Shown: positions 21,651 through 28,046 of the stretch, piece after piece
Numbering within the stretch: the stretch's first letter is position 1
How the letters are laid out: each line of letters starts with the position of its first letter
Assembly: GCA_011049095.1 (NCBI GenBank)
Contig: DSDE01000473.1
Span: 1-28,046, forward strand
Direction of reading: 5' to 3'
Source: Fidelibacterota bacterium
Lineage (GTDB): Bacteria > Fidelibacterota > Fidelibacteria > Fidelibacterales > DSDE01
DNA length: 28,046 nt
Position numbers and translations under genes: made by a program
Notes under the pieces: model-generated
What the model saw: the letters and a program-made list of their open reading frames with translations, nothing else
What the model was told of the DNA's origin: nothing
Databases searched by the model: none

Positions 21651-22175
21651 ATGAAAAGGAATCTTATCTTGGGAATGGCGCTGCTTCTGATGGCTGCTTT
21701 TGCGTTTGCTGAGCTACCAGTGGGAAAAGTAGCGCCTCTGATTACACTTTCAGGCAAACTTGGCGGACGGATTGACGGCAGTCCCTGGAGCAGCAGTGAG
21801 CTGACAGGGAAAGTTTGGGTTGTATTTTATGCTGACCCCGATGAATCTGACCTAAACGACCATGCCGCAGATGCGCTGAAAGCTGAAAAATTTTCCGATG
21901 AGCAATATGGCTCGGTAGCGGTTGTCAATATGGCTGCAACCTGGAAGCCCAATCGCATCATTGAGATGATCCTTGGGAAGAAACAGAAAAGCTTCCCATC
22001 TACCATCTACGTCAAAGACTATGAAAAGACATTAGTGTCAAAATGGAATCTGGCTGACGACAGCAATGATGTGGTGGCTTTTAATAAAGAGGGTGTAGTG
22101 ATTTTTTCTCGCGATGGAAAGCTCTCTGATGATGACCTGACTCAATTAATTAAAGTGATCCATGAGAATCTCTAA
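21651..22175 (+). CDS. YtfJ-family periplasmic thioredoxin-fold protein
   Basis: A 174-residue exported protein. A typical signal peptide (MKRNLILGMALLLMAAFAFA) is followed by a mature domain resembling YtfJ: PWSSSELTGKVWVVFYADPD (strand beta1 and the GKV-x-V-V motif), DALKAEKFSDEQYGSVAVVN, SFPSTIYVKDYEK, VSKWNLADDSNDVVAFNKEG and GKLSDDDLTQLIKVI. YtfJ proteins have a thioredoxin-like fold but no CXXC; this one has no cysteines at all, so redox activity is excluded. The biochemical role of YtfJ is unknown. A strong AGGAGGGA at 21641-21648 precedes the ATG. The gene ends an operon, with a factor-independent terminator at 22192-22220. Confidence 0.82.
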   Translation: MKRNLILGMALLLMAAFAFAELPVGKVAPLITLSGKLGGRIDGSPWSSSELTGKVWVVFYADPDESDLNDHAADALKAEKFSDEQYGSVAVVNMAATWKPNRIIEMILGKKQKSFPSTIYVKDYEKTLVSKWNLADDSNDVVAFNKEGVVIFSRDGKLSDDDLTQLIKVIHENL

Positions 22176-22191
22176 CTATATGTAAAATAAT

Positions 22192-22220
22192 GCCTGTCAG
22201 GCCTTCTGGCAGGCTTTTTT
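22192..22220 (+). terminator. Rho-independent terminator after the ytfJ-like gene
   Basis: GCCTGTCAG (22192-22200), loop GCCTT, and CTGGCAGGC (22206-22214) form a nine-pair stem with one G-T wobble, followed by six T (22215-22220) and then C-TTTT. It closes the 12257-22175 gene run. The next gene's apparent ATG (22226) begins only six bases later, leaving no room for its own promoter after the stem. Confidence 0.85.
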
Positions 22221-22225
22221 CTTTT

Positions 22226-22551
22226 ATGTCAAATTTTTTTCAAAAAGTATATGAGTAGTGAAATTGGTTCCGCCAGGCAAAGTGGCAACTTACAAACAAA
22301 TTGCAGTATTGGCAGCTTCACCCCTTGCCGCCCGGCAGGTTGGCTATGCTATGGCGGCTCTCCCGCCCGGTAGTGGCATTCCCTGGCAACGCATCGTTAA
22401 TAGCCGCAATGAAATTCCCATAAAAGACCCGGCTGCTGCAGTAGCGCAGCGACAAAGGCTCATTTTTGAAGGTGTACTTTTTAATGCTCAGGGACAGATT
22501 GATTTGAAAACCTTTTGCTGGGATGGAAAACAAGTTGAAAAGGAATCGTGA
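22226..22551 (+). CDS. Alkyltransferase-like (ATL) protein, apparent one-base frameshift near 22255
   Basis: A short member of the O6-alkylguanine-DNA alkyltransferase superfamily. From GTG at 22258 an intact frame of 97 codons reads VPPGKVATYKQIA, RQVGYAM, then PWQRIVNS, where the alkyl-accepting cysteine of PCHRV is tryptophan: this is the ATL class, which binds alkylated guanine and recruits repair without alkyl transfer. The expected first helix is in another frame: ATG at 22226 reads MSNFFQKVYE and stops at TAG 22256-22258, while VVKLVPPGK runs from 22255 in the shifted frame. Restoring one base would join them into MSNFFQKVYEVVKLVPPGK, the family N terminus with normal spacing. So either a frameshift mutation, a sequencing error, or a shortened protein starting at the GTG. 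No ribosome site is evident at either start. Confidence 0.72.
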
Positions 22552-22578
22552 TTGTGAAAAGGAAAGATTATTAGCTAT

Positions 22579-23580
22579 ATGAACAGGCAGAAAAAATCTC
22601 GTGTAGGAATATTTGGCATTGGTCAATTTGGAATCCATCATTTAAAAAACTGGCTGGCTCTCGACGATGTGGAGCTGGTTGGTTTCTGTGATATTGATCC
22701 CCTCAAGCAAAGTCTCATTCCCAAAGAGTATGGTGTGCCTTTTTATAACCAAAGTGAATTAATTCAAAAAGCTGATATTATTGATGTGGTGACACCTACT
22801 TCAGCTCACTTTGAGATTGCCGCAGAGGCTCTGGAGGCCGGCCACAGTGTCTTTGTGGAAAAACCTTTTACCGAAACCTTAGCACAGGCCGAAAAATTGA
22901 TCGAGCTGGGGAAAAAATATGGCGCTAAAATTGCCGTTGGGCTCATCGAGCGGTTTAATCCGGTGATTACTGCACTCCATGAGATACTCACGCTGCGCCC
23001 CGCATTTATTGAAAGTCATCGGATGGGACCCTTTAATCCTTATCGCGGAACGGATGTGCCGGTAATGATGGAGCTGATGATTCACGATATTGATCTCATT
23101 CTGCATATGGTGCCCTATCCTTTGGCTGAAATTCGGGCTTCCGGCACAAAAGTCCTTTCCAATGAAATTGATATTGTAAATGCCCGCATCGAATTTGCAA
23201 ATGGCGCCGTCGCCAATGTTAGCTCCAGCCGAGTAACCCCTAGCAAAATGCGAAAAATGAGGCTTTTTCAGGAAAATCAGTATGTATCGATTGATTTTAT
23301 TGAGCAAAAAGCCGATGTCTATACCATTGACAGCGCTGAAATATCTGATGAAACCGACAACCGCCGAATTATGGTGAATATCCCTGATGGATTCAATAAA
23401 TCCATACATTATCAGCAGATCAAACCTGAATCCTATAATGCGATGCAGCGGGAGTTTCGCTCATTTATAAAGGCCCTTGAGTGTGATAAAGAGCCTATCG
23501 TCTCGGGTGAAGACGGACTTAGAGCGCTCTCTTTAGCTATTCAGATAGAAGAACAGATCTCCAAGATCGCCGGCCAATGA
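22579..23580 (+). CDS. Gfo/Idh/MocA-family oxidoreductase, possibly GnnA-like
   Basis: A 333-residue NAD(P)-dependent oxidoreductase. The Rossmann glycine motif is GIFGIGQFG (residues 10-18), followed by the conserved VEKPFTET (93-100; E94-K95-P96) and the C-terminal domain motif HDIDLILHM containing the catalytic histidine and aspartate. The gene overlaps lpxB by four bases (ATGA). In Acidithiobacillus the Gfo/Idh protein GnnA, with GnnB, lies in the lpxA-lpxB region and makes UDP-GlcNAc3N, leading to amide-linked acyl chains in lipid A. A similar role here is plausible from position, but no GnnB-like aminotransferase or lpxA is in the window, so other sugar substrates remain possible. Start is ATG at 22579 with an AAAGGAAAG about 12 bases upstream. 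Confidence 0.85.
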   Translation: MNRQKKSRVGIFGIGQFGIHHLKNWLALDDVELVGFCDIDPLKQSLIPKEYGVPFYNQSELIQKADIIDVVTPTSAHFEIAAEALEAGHSVFVEKPFTETLAQAEKLIELGKKYGAKIAVGLIERFNPVITALHEILTLRPAFIESHRMGPFNPYRGTDVPVMMELMIHDIDLILHMVPYPLAEIRASGTKVLSNEIDIVNARIEFANGAVANVSSSRVTPSKMRKMRLFQENQYVSIDFIEQKADVYTIDSAEISDETDNRRIMVNIPDGFNKSIHYQQIKPESYNAMQREFRSFIKALECDKEPIVSGEDGLRALSLAIQIEEQISKIAGQ

Positions 23581-24752
23581 TACCTAAAGTTGCTTTTAGA
23601 AATATCTGCCTGATTGCCGGTGATCCATCGGGAGATATTTATGGCGCTCGTCTGATTGTTGAGTTTCTCAATCAATACCCAAATTGTCAATTTTTTGGTA
23701 TTGGCGGCGCATATATGGAAAAGATGGGGATGGAGCTTATTTACCATAATCGCAACACAGCATTTATGGGCTTTGCCGAAATTATTGCTCATCTTGGATT
23801 TATCCGGCAAATGTTTAAAACGATGCTGCGGCTTATTCGCGAGCGAAAACCAGATGCTGTTTTGCTCATTGATTATCCAGGATTTAATCTGCGGATGGCA
23901 CAAAAGCTTCATCGCCTCAATATCCCAGTCTATTACTATATCGCACCGCAGACCTGGGCCTGGAAAGAGAAGCGGGTTCATACACTCCGCCGCTATGTAA
24001 AAAAGCTTTTTGTAATCTTTCCTTTTGAAGAGGCCTATTTTCGCCAGTTCAAAATTTCTGTTCAGTATGTGGGACACCCTTTCGGGGTCTCAATTTTTCA
24101 GCGGGAATTTCCCCCGGATGTCCTGAAAAAATATCATTTAGACACGGAGATGCCCATTATCGCGATGTTGCCTGGCAGTCGGGAGCAGGAGATTCGTCGC
24201 CATATTCCAGTTATACTGGAAGCTATTGATATTCTCAAGGGAAAATACCCACATTGGCAGTTTGCAGTCTCTCGGGCACCCTATATTCATCCCGATGTCT
24301 GGAGTGAATTGATGCAGGGATATGAGCATTATACCTATCGTGACAATCTGGATGTGCTCCTTGCCCATTCTCAAGCGGTGGCAGTTGCGTCTGGTACAGC
24401 CAGTCTGCAGGTAGCTTTTCACACGAAACCAATGGTGATATTTTATAAAACTTCACCTCTTAGCTATCGTCTGGCCCGCCATTTTACCAGGATTAAGCAT
24501 ATCGGTATGATTAATATCCTCAATGGCAGCGAACTTTTTCCCGAATTACTGCAAGATGATTTCACACCGGAGCGTTTGGCCGAGGAGCTGGAAAAGCAGA
24601 TCCTTGTTTTTGTACACCATCCTATCAAAATTACGAAAATGAAACACCTTATTGGCAAGCTGGTGAAGCCAGATTCGTGTAAAACAATTGTTGATACGAT
24701 GGCTAGCGAACTCTTGCCCCCCAGGAAACCCCGTGCTTTGCCGCCTGAATGA
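23577..24752 (+). CDS. lpxB: Lipid-A-disaccharide synthase
   Basis: A 391-residue family 19 glycosyltransferase, normal length. Motifs in order: IAGDPSGD (residues 13-20; usually GExSGD), FFGIGGAYMEKMGMEL, DAVLLIDYPGFNLRMA, YYIAPQTWAWKEKRV, LFVIFPFEEAYF, VQYVGHPF, AMLPGSREQEIRRHIP and AVASGTASLQVAFH (UDP-sugar binding). LpxB joins UDP-2,3-diacylglucosamine with 2,3-diacylglucosamine-1-phosphate to give the lipid A disaccharide at the cytoplasmic face of the inner membrane. The ATG overlaps the Gfo/Idh stop (ATGA) and the end overlaps lpxK. The basic, proline-rich last 11 residues (PPRKPRALPPE) go beyond the usual C terminus. Presence of this gene is the strongest evidence for a lipid-A outer membrane. 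Confidence 0.95.
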   Translation: MIPKVAFRNICLIAGDPSGDIYGARLIVEFLNQYPNCQFFGIGGAYMEKMGMELIYHNRNTAFMGFAEIIAHLGFIRQMFKTMLRLIRERKPDAVLLIDYPGFNLRMAQKLHRLNIPVYYYIAPQTWAWKEKRVHTLRRYVKKLFVIFPFEEAYFRQFKISVQYVGHPFGVSIFQREFPPDVLKKYHLDTEMPIIAMLPGSREQEIRRHIPVILEAIDILKGKYPHWQFAVSRAPYIHPDVWSELMQGYEHYTYRDNLDVLLAHSQAVAVASGTASLQVAFHTKPMVIFYKTSPLSYRLARHFTRIKHIGMINILNGSELFPELLQDDFTPERLAEELEKQILVFVHHPIKITKMKHLIGKLVKPDSCKTIVDTMASELLPPRKPRALPPE

Positions 24753-25701
24753 TTTTTTTGCTGAAAAGCTGCTGCGCTGGCGACACCAAAGGTTTGATAC
24801 CGGCAGAATAACGACAACGAGCGTTCCCGTTCCTATTATTTCTGTAGGCAGTATTAGCATTGGCGGCTCGGGAAAAACACCGGCCATATTAGCGCTGCTC
24901 TATCTTTTGCAGCAGGAGAAAATCGCGCCTGCCGTCCTAAGCCGTGGATATCGCCGCAAAATCAAAGGCGCACGGCTCATTCCGACAATGGGTGCAATGC
25001 ATCAACTGGCGGCAGACTATGGTGATGAACCGCTCCTTTTTCGTTATCACTTTCCGGAAATTCCTCTGGCCGTGGCAGAAAAACGGATAGAAGGCGCCAG
25101 GCTGCTGCTGCCTGTGAAGCCGGAGATCATCCTGTTAGATGATGGTTTTCAGCACCGCTTTTTGCAACGCGACCTGGATATTCTCGTTTTCAAAAAAGAA
25201 TTTGCCGGTTCCTCCGCCCGCTATTTTCCCTGTGGTGAGCTGCGGGATGCTCTTTTTCGCTTGGAGGCTGCTTCGCTTATTCTGTTGGAAAAGAGCGCCT
25301 CACCAGAGCTACGAGGTTTTCTGAAGCAGTTTGCACCAATTTTTGATTATGAGATGGTGCCTCAGCCGCCAGATAGCAGCTTATTGAAAGAGCCTATCGC
25401 GGCTTTTTGCGGTGTAGCCTCACCAAAACGATTTTTTGAAACAGTGAAAGAGCTGGGGGTTTTAGTTGCTGATGAAATAGCTTTTCGCGATCACACCGTC
25501 TATTCCCCGAAAATATTGACACGGCTGCAATCGCTGAATGCCAGGACTTATATCACGACTGAAAAAGATTTTGTGAAGCTGCCCCCTTATTTTCTGAATC
25601 AGAATTACGTTCAGCCTATACGGTGGGAAATGCGTATTTCTGATAGTCATAAGCTGCTGGAGAAAATTAAAGTTGTATTAAATAAATACTATATAGAATA
25701 G
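24733..25701 (+). CDS. lpxK: Tetraacyldisaccharide 4'-kinase
   Basis: A 322-residue lipid A 4'-kinase. The P-loop ISVGSISIGGSGKTP (K48, T49) matches the LpxK ISVGNIxxGGxGKTP signature. SRGYRRKI, DYGDEPLLF, LLDDGFQHRFLQRDLDILVF, PCGELRD and FRDHTVY and TTEKDFVKL follow in order, as expected. It phosphorylates the 4' position of the lipid A precursor right after LpxB. The start is uncertain: GTG at 24733, with AGGA at 24723-24726 spaced six bases away, overlaps lpxB by 20 bases; a TTG at 24688 would add 15 residues and overlap by 65. An ATG overlapping the lpxB stop (24749) is out of frame by one base across a T7 run. The hydrophobic N-terminal helix usual for LpxK is not evident with any of these starts. 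Confidence 0.92.
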   Translation: MLCRLNDFFAEKLLRWRHQRFDTGRITTTSVPVPIISVGSISIGGSGKTPAILALLYLLQQEKIAPAVLSRGYRRKIKGARLIPTMGAMHQLAADYGDEPLLFRYHFPEIPLAVAEKRIEGARLLLPVKPEIILLDDGFQHRFLQRDLDILVFKKEFAGSSARYFPCGELRDALFRLEAASLILLEKSASPELRGFLKQFAPIFDYEMVPQPPDSSLLKEPIAAFCGVASPKRFFETVKELGVLVADEIAFRDHTVYSPKILTRLQSLNARTYITTEKDFVKLPPYFLNQNYVQPIRWEMRISDSHKLLEKIKVVLNKYYIE

Positions 25702-25711
25702 GTTTTGCGAT

Positions 25712-25726
25712 TTGGAAACGCTTTAA
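25712..25726. promoter_or_regulatory. Possible LacI/CcpA-like operator upstream of etfBA
   Basis: TTGGAAACGCTTTAA in the 65-base gap before etfB resembles a catabolite-type operator and differs at only two positions from TTGGAAACGTTTCAA at 19951-19965. A weak promoter (TTGCGA, 17 bases, TAGATT) overlaps it. Only two copies are seen and chance is possible. Confidence 0.25.
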
Positions 25727-25766
25727 TTAGATTTAGCAGGAAGAAGCAAATAAAAAGGAGGTAACC

Positions 25767-26522
25767 TTGAAAATCTATGTATGTGTCAAACAGGTGCCCG
25801 ATACCGAGACCAAAGTCAAAGTGGCGGAAGACGGCAAGAGCCTGGATGAGCGTGATCTCACTCTGATTCTCAATCCTTACTGCGAATTTGCCGTAGAAGA
25901 AGGATTGCGGATTAAGGAAAAACTGGGCGGCGATGTGACCTTAGTCACCGTCGGGCCTGATGGCGCAAAGGCTGCTTTGCGCAGCGGTCTGGCGATGGGT
26001 GCGGACAGCGCCATCCATCTGTCAGCAGACAACGCCCGTATGGCTGATTCTTTTGTTATTGCATCACTTTTGGCCGAACAAATTAAAGCCGGTGCGCCCG
26101 ACCTGGTTTTAATGGGTAAAAAATCTGTGGATACCGATATGCAGGCCGTCCCGCCCATGACGGCTGCGCTTCTGAATCTGCCCATTGTAACAGCAGTTGT
26201 GGAAGCAGAGTGGAATATTGACAGTGCGAAACTGGTCCGGGAAATTGAGGGTGGAAAAGAGCGATATGAGATGGCTTATCCCCTCATTGCCACGATTGAC
26301 AAAGGGCTCAATGAGCCGCGCTATGCCAGTTTAAAGGGTATCATGCAGGCTAAAAAGAAACCCATCGAAACAAAAACGGTGAACCTTTCCGGAGAGACTC
26401 TGGTCATAGAAAAGATGAGCTATCCACCGGTGGCTCAACCTGGCAAGATCGTGGGAGAGGGCGCTGCTGTGGCGCCGGAATTGATTCGTCTGCTTCGCGA
26501 AGAAGCGAAAGTGATAGAGTGA
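25767..26522 (+). CDS. etfB: Electron transfer flavoprotein subunit beta
   Basis: A 251-residue EtfB of normal length. It begins MKIYVCVKQVPDTETKVKV, and continues with LNPYCEFAVEEGLRIKE, VTLVTVGPDGAKAALRSGLA, MGADSAIHL, LVLMGKKSVDTDMQAVPPM and the family C-terminal region with YASLKGIMQAKKKPI. With EtfA it forms the FAD/AMP-containing heterodimer that accepts electrons from acyl-CoA dehydrogenases and passes them to the quinone pool. The start is TTG at 25767, well supported by AAGGAGG at 25755-25761. It is followed by etfA after seven bases. Likely partner is the acyl-CoA dehydrogenase at 16016-17173. Nothing in view decides between the conventional and bifurcating kinds; no oxidoreductase partner for bifurcation is adjacent. 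Confidence 0.95.
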   Translation: MKIYVCVKQVPDTETKVKVAEDGKSLDERDLTLILNPYCEFAVEEGLRIKEKLGGDVTLVTVGPDGAKAALRSGLAMGADSAIHLSADNARMADSFVIASLLAEQIKAGAPDLVLMGKKSVDTDMQAVPPMTAALLNLPIVTAVVEAEWNIDSAKLVREIEGGKERYEMAYPLIATIDKGLNEPRYASLKGIMQAKKKPIETKTVNLSGETLVIEKMSYPPVAQPGKIVGEGAAVAPELIRLLREEAKVIE

Positions 26523-26529
26523 GGTGATT

Positions 26530-27498
26530 ATGAGTCAAAAAATTCTTGTTTTTGCAGAACAGCGCGATGGTCAGTTTCGCAAACCGGCGCTGGAGATTTG
26601 CAGTGCCGCTGCAGAGTTGGCAGAGAAGCACGAAATGTCTCTCAGCGCTGTGCTGATTGGTGAAGGTGTCGCAAATATCGCACCGCAATTGGCTGAGTAT
26701 GGCATTTCTGAAATCTGGGCAGGCGAAGGTGAAGGCCTGAATAGATACAACTTAGAAAATTATGCTGCTATTCTCCAGCAGGCTGTGAAACAGCTTTCGC
26801 CCAATACGATCATAATGGCTGCTTCTGCTATGGGCAAAGAGTTAGCGCCATACCTGGCAGCTAAACTTGGTGTGGGATTGGCGGCTGATCTTACTGAGCT
26901 CATAGTGACAGACGGCAAAATATCTGCCAAGAGACCAGTATTTGCAGGTAAAGCATTTGTGAATGTGGCTTTTCAGACTGAGATGCAGCTTTTCAGTATA
27001 CGGCCCAATACCTTTCCGGCAGAAAAGCGGCCAACGTCAGCTAATGTGCAGAAATTGAGCTTTGTTTTGCCGGCAGAAGGTGCCCGTTCACAGGTGAAAG
27101 AGACGCTGCGGCAGGAAAGCAAGCGACCTGAGCTAACAGAAGCCGGTATCATCGTATCTGGCGGACGCGGTATGGGCGGCCCTGAAAAATATGTGGTCAT
27201 TGAAGAGCTGGCAGATCTTCTCGGAGCGGCAGTTGGTGCAAGCAGAGCAGCAGTGGATGCCGGTTGGCGACCCCATAGCGATCAGGTGGGACAAACAGGG
27301 AAAACTGTTTCTCCAAACCTCTATATCGCTTGTGGTATATCCGGCGCAATTCAGCATCTCGCCGGTATGTCCAGCTCGAAATTCATTGTGGCCATTAATA
27401 AAGACCCCGAAGCGCCGATCTTCAAAGTTGCGGATTATGGCGTGGTTGGCGATCTTTTTACAGTTGTGCCGGCGATGGTGACAGAGCTAAAAAAATAG
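26530..27498 (+). CDS. etfA: Electron transfer flavoprotein subunit alpha
   Basis: A 322-residue EtfA. The N-terminal domain starts SQKILVFAEQRDGQFRKPA and includes IIMAASAMGKELAPYLAAKL. The C-terminal FAD-binding domain shows IIVSGGRGMGGPEKYVVI, GAAVGASRAAVDAGWRPHSD, QVGQTGKTVSPNLYIACGIS, GAIQHLAGMSSSKFIVAINK and DPEAPIFKVADYGVVGDLF, all canonical. ATG at 26530 is chosen with AGGTGA upstream; a GTG six bases earlier (26524) would add only two residues. The gene pairs with etfB and is closed by the terminator at 27526-27551, so etfBA forms its own bicistronic unit, probably serving fatty or branched-chain acid oxidation in the cytoplasm. Confidence 0.96.
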   Translation: MSQKILVFAEQRDGQFRKPALEICSAAAELAEKHEMSLSAVLIGEGVANIAPQLAEYGISEIWAGEGEGLNRYNLENYAAILQQAVKQLSPNTIIMAASAMGKELAPYLAAKLGVGLAADLTELIVTDGKISAKRPVFAGKAFVNVAFQTEMQLFSIRPNTFPAEKRPTSANVQKLSFVLPAEGARSQVKETLRQESKRPELTEAGIIVSGGRGMGGPEKYVVIEELADLLGAAVGASRAAVDAGWRPHSDQVGQTGKTVSPNLYIACGISGAIQHLAGMSSSKFIVAINKDPEAPIFKVADYGVVGDLFTVVPAMVTELKK

Positions 27499-27525
27499 TT
27501 AAAAAAATAAATCCTGCTTCAAAAA

Positions 27526-27551
27526 CGCGGCTCAATAGCCGCGCTTTTTTT
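27526..27551 (+). terminator. Rho-independent terminator after etfA
   Basis: CGCGGCT (27526-27532), a four-base loop and AGCCGCG (27537-27543) make a perfect seven-pair GC-rich stem, followed by C and seven T (27545-27551). It ends the etfBA unit. Confidence 0.9.
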
Positions 27552-27626
27552 ATGACAACTTATTTTTTTTTGAATCTCTCATGGGGGGGTGAAACGAAAA
27601 AACAAAATAGAAAGGAAGGAAAGAAA

Positions 27627-27947
27627 ATGAAGAAAATGATGGTGTCTCTTATGCTCATGGGTTTTGTGCTGGCTGGATGTTCAGCAACGGGCTCTGTTGC
27701 CACGTTTAACCCCGATTGGGACAGAACACAAATCTACAAATACCTGGATGAAAACGCCAATGTAATGCTTTATGATGATTACGTTGTGGCTCTGGGTGAA
27801 CCTGAAGCTGTAGAAGAAGCCAATAATATGATTACTGCCGTTTGGGTGAAAAGCAATAGCAATAAAAAGTACAAGCTGAGCCTTACATTTAACGCCGAAT
27901 CAAAAAACTGCCGCGGCTACAGCTACAGTCTGATTCAGAACAGCTGA
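27627..27947 (+). CDS. Small hypothetical lipoprotein
   Basis: A 106-residue predicted lipoprotein: signal MKKMMVSLMLMGFVLAGC with a good LAGC lipobox (C18), then a short mature domain with DRTQIYKYLDENANVMLYDD, YVVALGEPEAVEEANNM, AVWVKSNSNKKYKLSLTF and NCRGYSYSLIQ. The plan resembles small SmpA/BamE-like lipoproteins only loosely (a helix followed by strands), and I do not recognise a family. The ATG at 27627 is chosen over a frame starting at 27552 because it begins the signal peptide and has AAGGAAGGAAAG just upstream. It is flanked by terminators on both sides, so it is monocistronic; no convincing promoter was found in the 75 bases before it. Confidence 0.8.
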   Translation: MKKMMVSLMLMGFVLAGCSATGSVATFNPDWDRTQIYKYLDENANVMLYDDYVVALGEPEAVEEANNMITAVWVKSNSNKKYKLSLTFNAESKNCRGYSYSLIQNS

Positions 27948-27972
27948 TTCCAACGTAAAATTGGTCTGAAAA

Positions 27973-28000
27973 GCTCCCTCTCAGCGGGGCGTTTTTTTTT
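27973..28000 (+). terminator. Probable terminator after the small lipoprotein gene
   Basis: GCTCC (27973-27977) pairs with GGGGC (27986-27990), one pair being G-T, across an eight-base loop, and is followed by G and nine T (27992-28000). The stem is short but the T run and position 25 bases after the stop support it. Confidence 0.65.
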
Positions 28001-28046
28001 CCAGAATAAAACGAACTTACCAGGATAATACTGGCATTTTTTAAGA

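Noticed and set aside
22879..24077. Reverse-strand open frames of about 176 and 178 codons opposite the Gfo/Idh and lpxB genes
   Set aside because: Both lie opposite clear gene family members and show His/Asn/Ile-rich nonsense composition without motifs.
28020..28042. Hairpin CCAG...CTGG followed by T6 at the window end
   Set aside because: Only four pairs with a seven-base loop, and a better terminator already lies at 27973-28000.
1..28046. CRISPR array, tRNA or rRNA genes, insertion sequences, prophage
   Set aside because: No regularly spaced repeats, cloverleaf-like segments, transposase or phage structural genes were seen on either strand.

Overview
The window comes from a Gram-negative (diderm) bacterium. 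It carries the lipid A genes lpxB and lpxK, several lipoproteins with lipoboxes, outer-membrane beta-barrel proteins and a peptidoglycan-binding MotB. It is AT-leaning, almost entirely coding, and densely packed, with many ATGA-type stop/start overlaps and some TTG and GTG starts. The gene content (YjbH-like barrel, many TPR envelope proteins, acyl-CoA dehydrogenase plus EtfBA, a bacterial eRF1-like protein) suggests a member or relative of the FCB/candidate-phylum lineages (Calditrichota, KSB1, Marinimicrobia or Cloacimonadota type). I cannot assign a phylum from the sequence alone.

Layout. (1) Bases 1-2667, leftward: an aromatic amino acid operon, transcribed in the order yjbQ, a diverged prephenate dehydratase, a class I aminotransferase, chorismate mutase, and the first 35 codons of a DAHP synthase that runs off the window edge. 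(2) 2934-4064, rightward: a bacterial release-factor-like (baeRF) protein with its own promoter. (3) 4150-12210, rightward: the main item of interest. A good promoter precedes eight tightly packed genes: a coiled-coil lipoprotein, a coiled-coil/TPR lipoprotein, a periplasmic YbgF-like TPR protein, an outer-membrane barrel/TPR protein, MotA, MotB, a FliF-like protein and a FliG-like protein. No rod, hook, filament, export-apparatus or FliM/FliN gene is present here. The FliF-like protein has lost the N-terminal membrane helix and the RBM1/RBM2 ring modules, and the FliG-like protein has lost the EHPQ FliM-binding motif. This looks like a reduced flagellar motor (stator plus rotor) rewired to periplasmic and outer-membrane partners.

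(4) 12203-22220, rightward: a DUF1848 protein with a radical-SAM-like cysteine cluster, a 906-residue TPR/HExxH metallopeptidase, an acyl-CoA dehydrogenase, a ferritin-like protein, a PlsC-type acyltransferase, SixA, an all-helical protein that may be a degenerate CHAD domain, an alpha/beta hydrolase, a YjbH-like barrel and a YtfJ-like protein, closed by a clear terminator. (5) 22226-25701, rightward: an alkyltransferase-like gene with an apparent one-base frameshift, a Gfo/Idh oxidoreductase (possibly GnnA-like), lpxB and lpxK. (6) 25767-27551: etfB and etfA with a terminator, probable electron acceptors for the acyl-CoA dehydrogenase. (7) 27627-28000: a small lipoprotein and its terminator. 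I saw no rRNA, tRNA, CRISPR array, insertion sequence or prophage gene. No gene-free stretch exceeds 300 bases; the longest, 2668-2933, holds the divergent promoter region.
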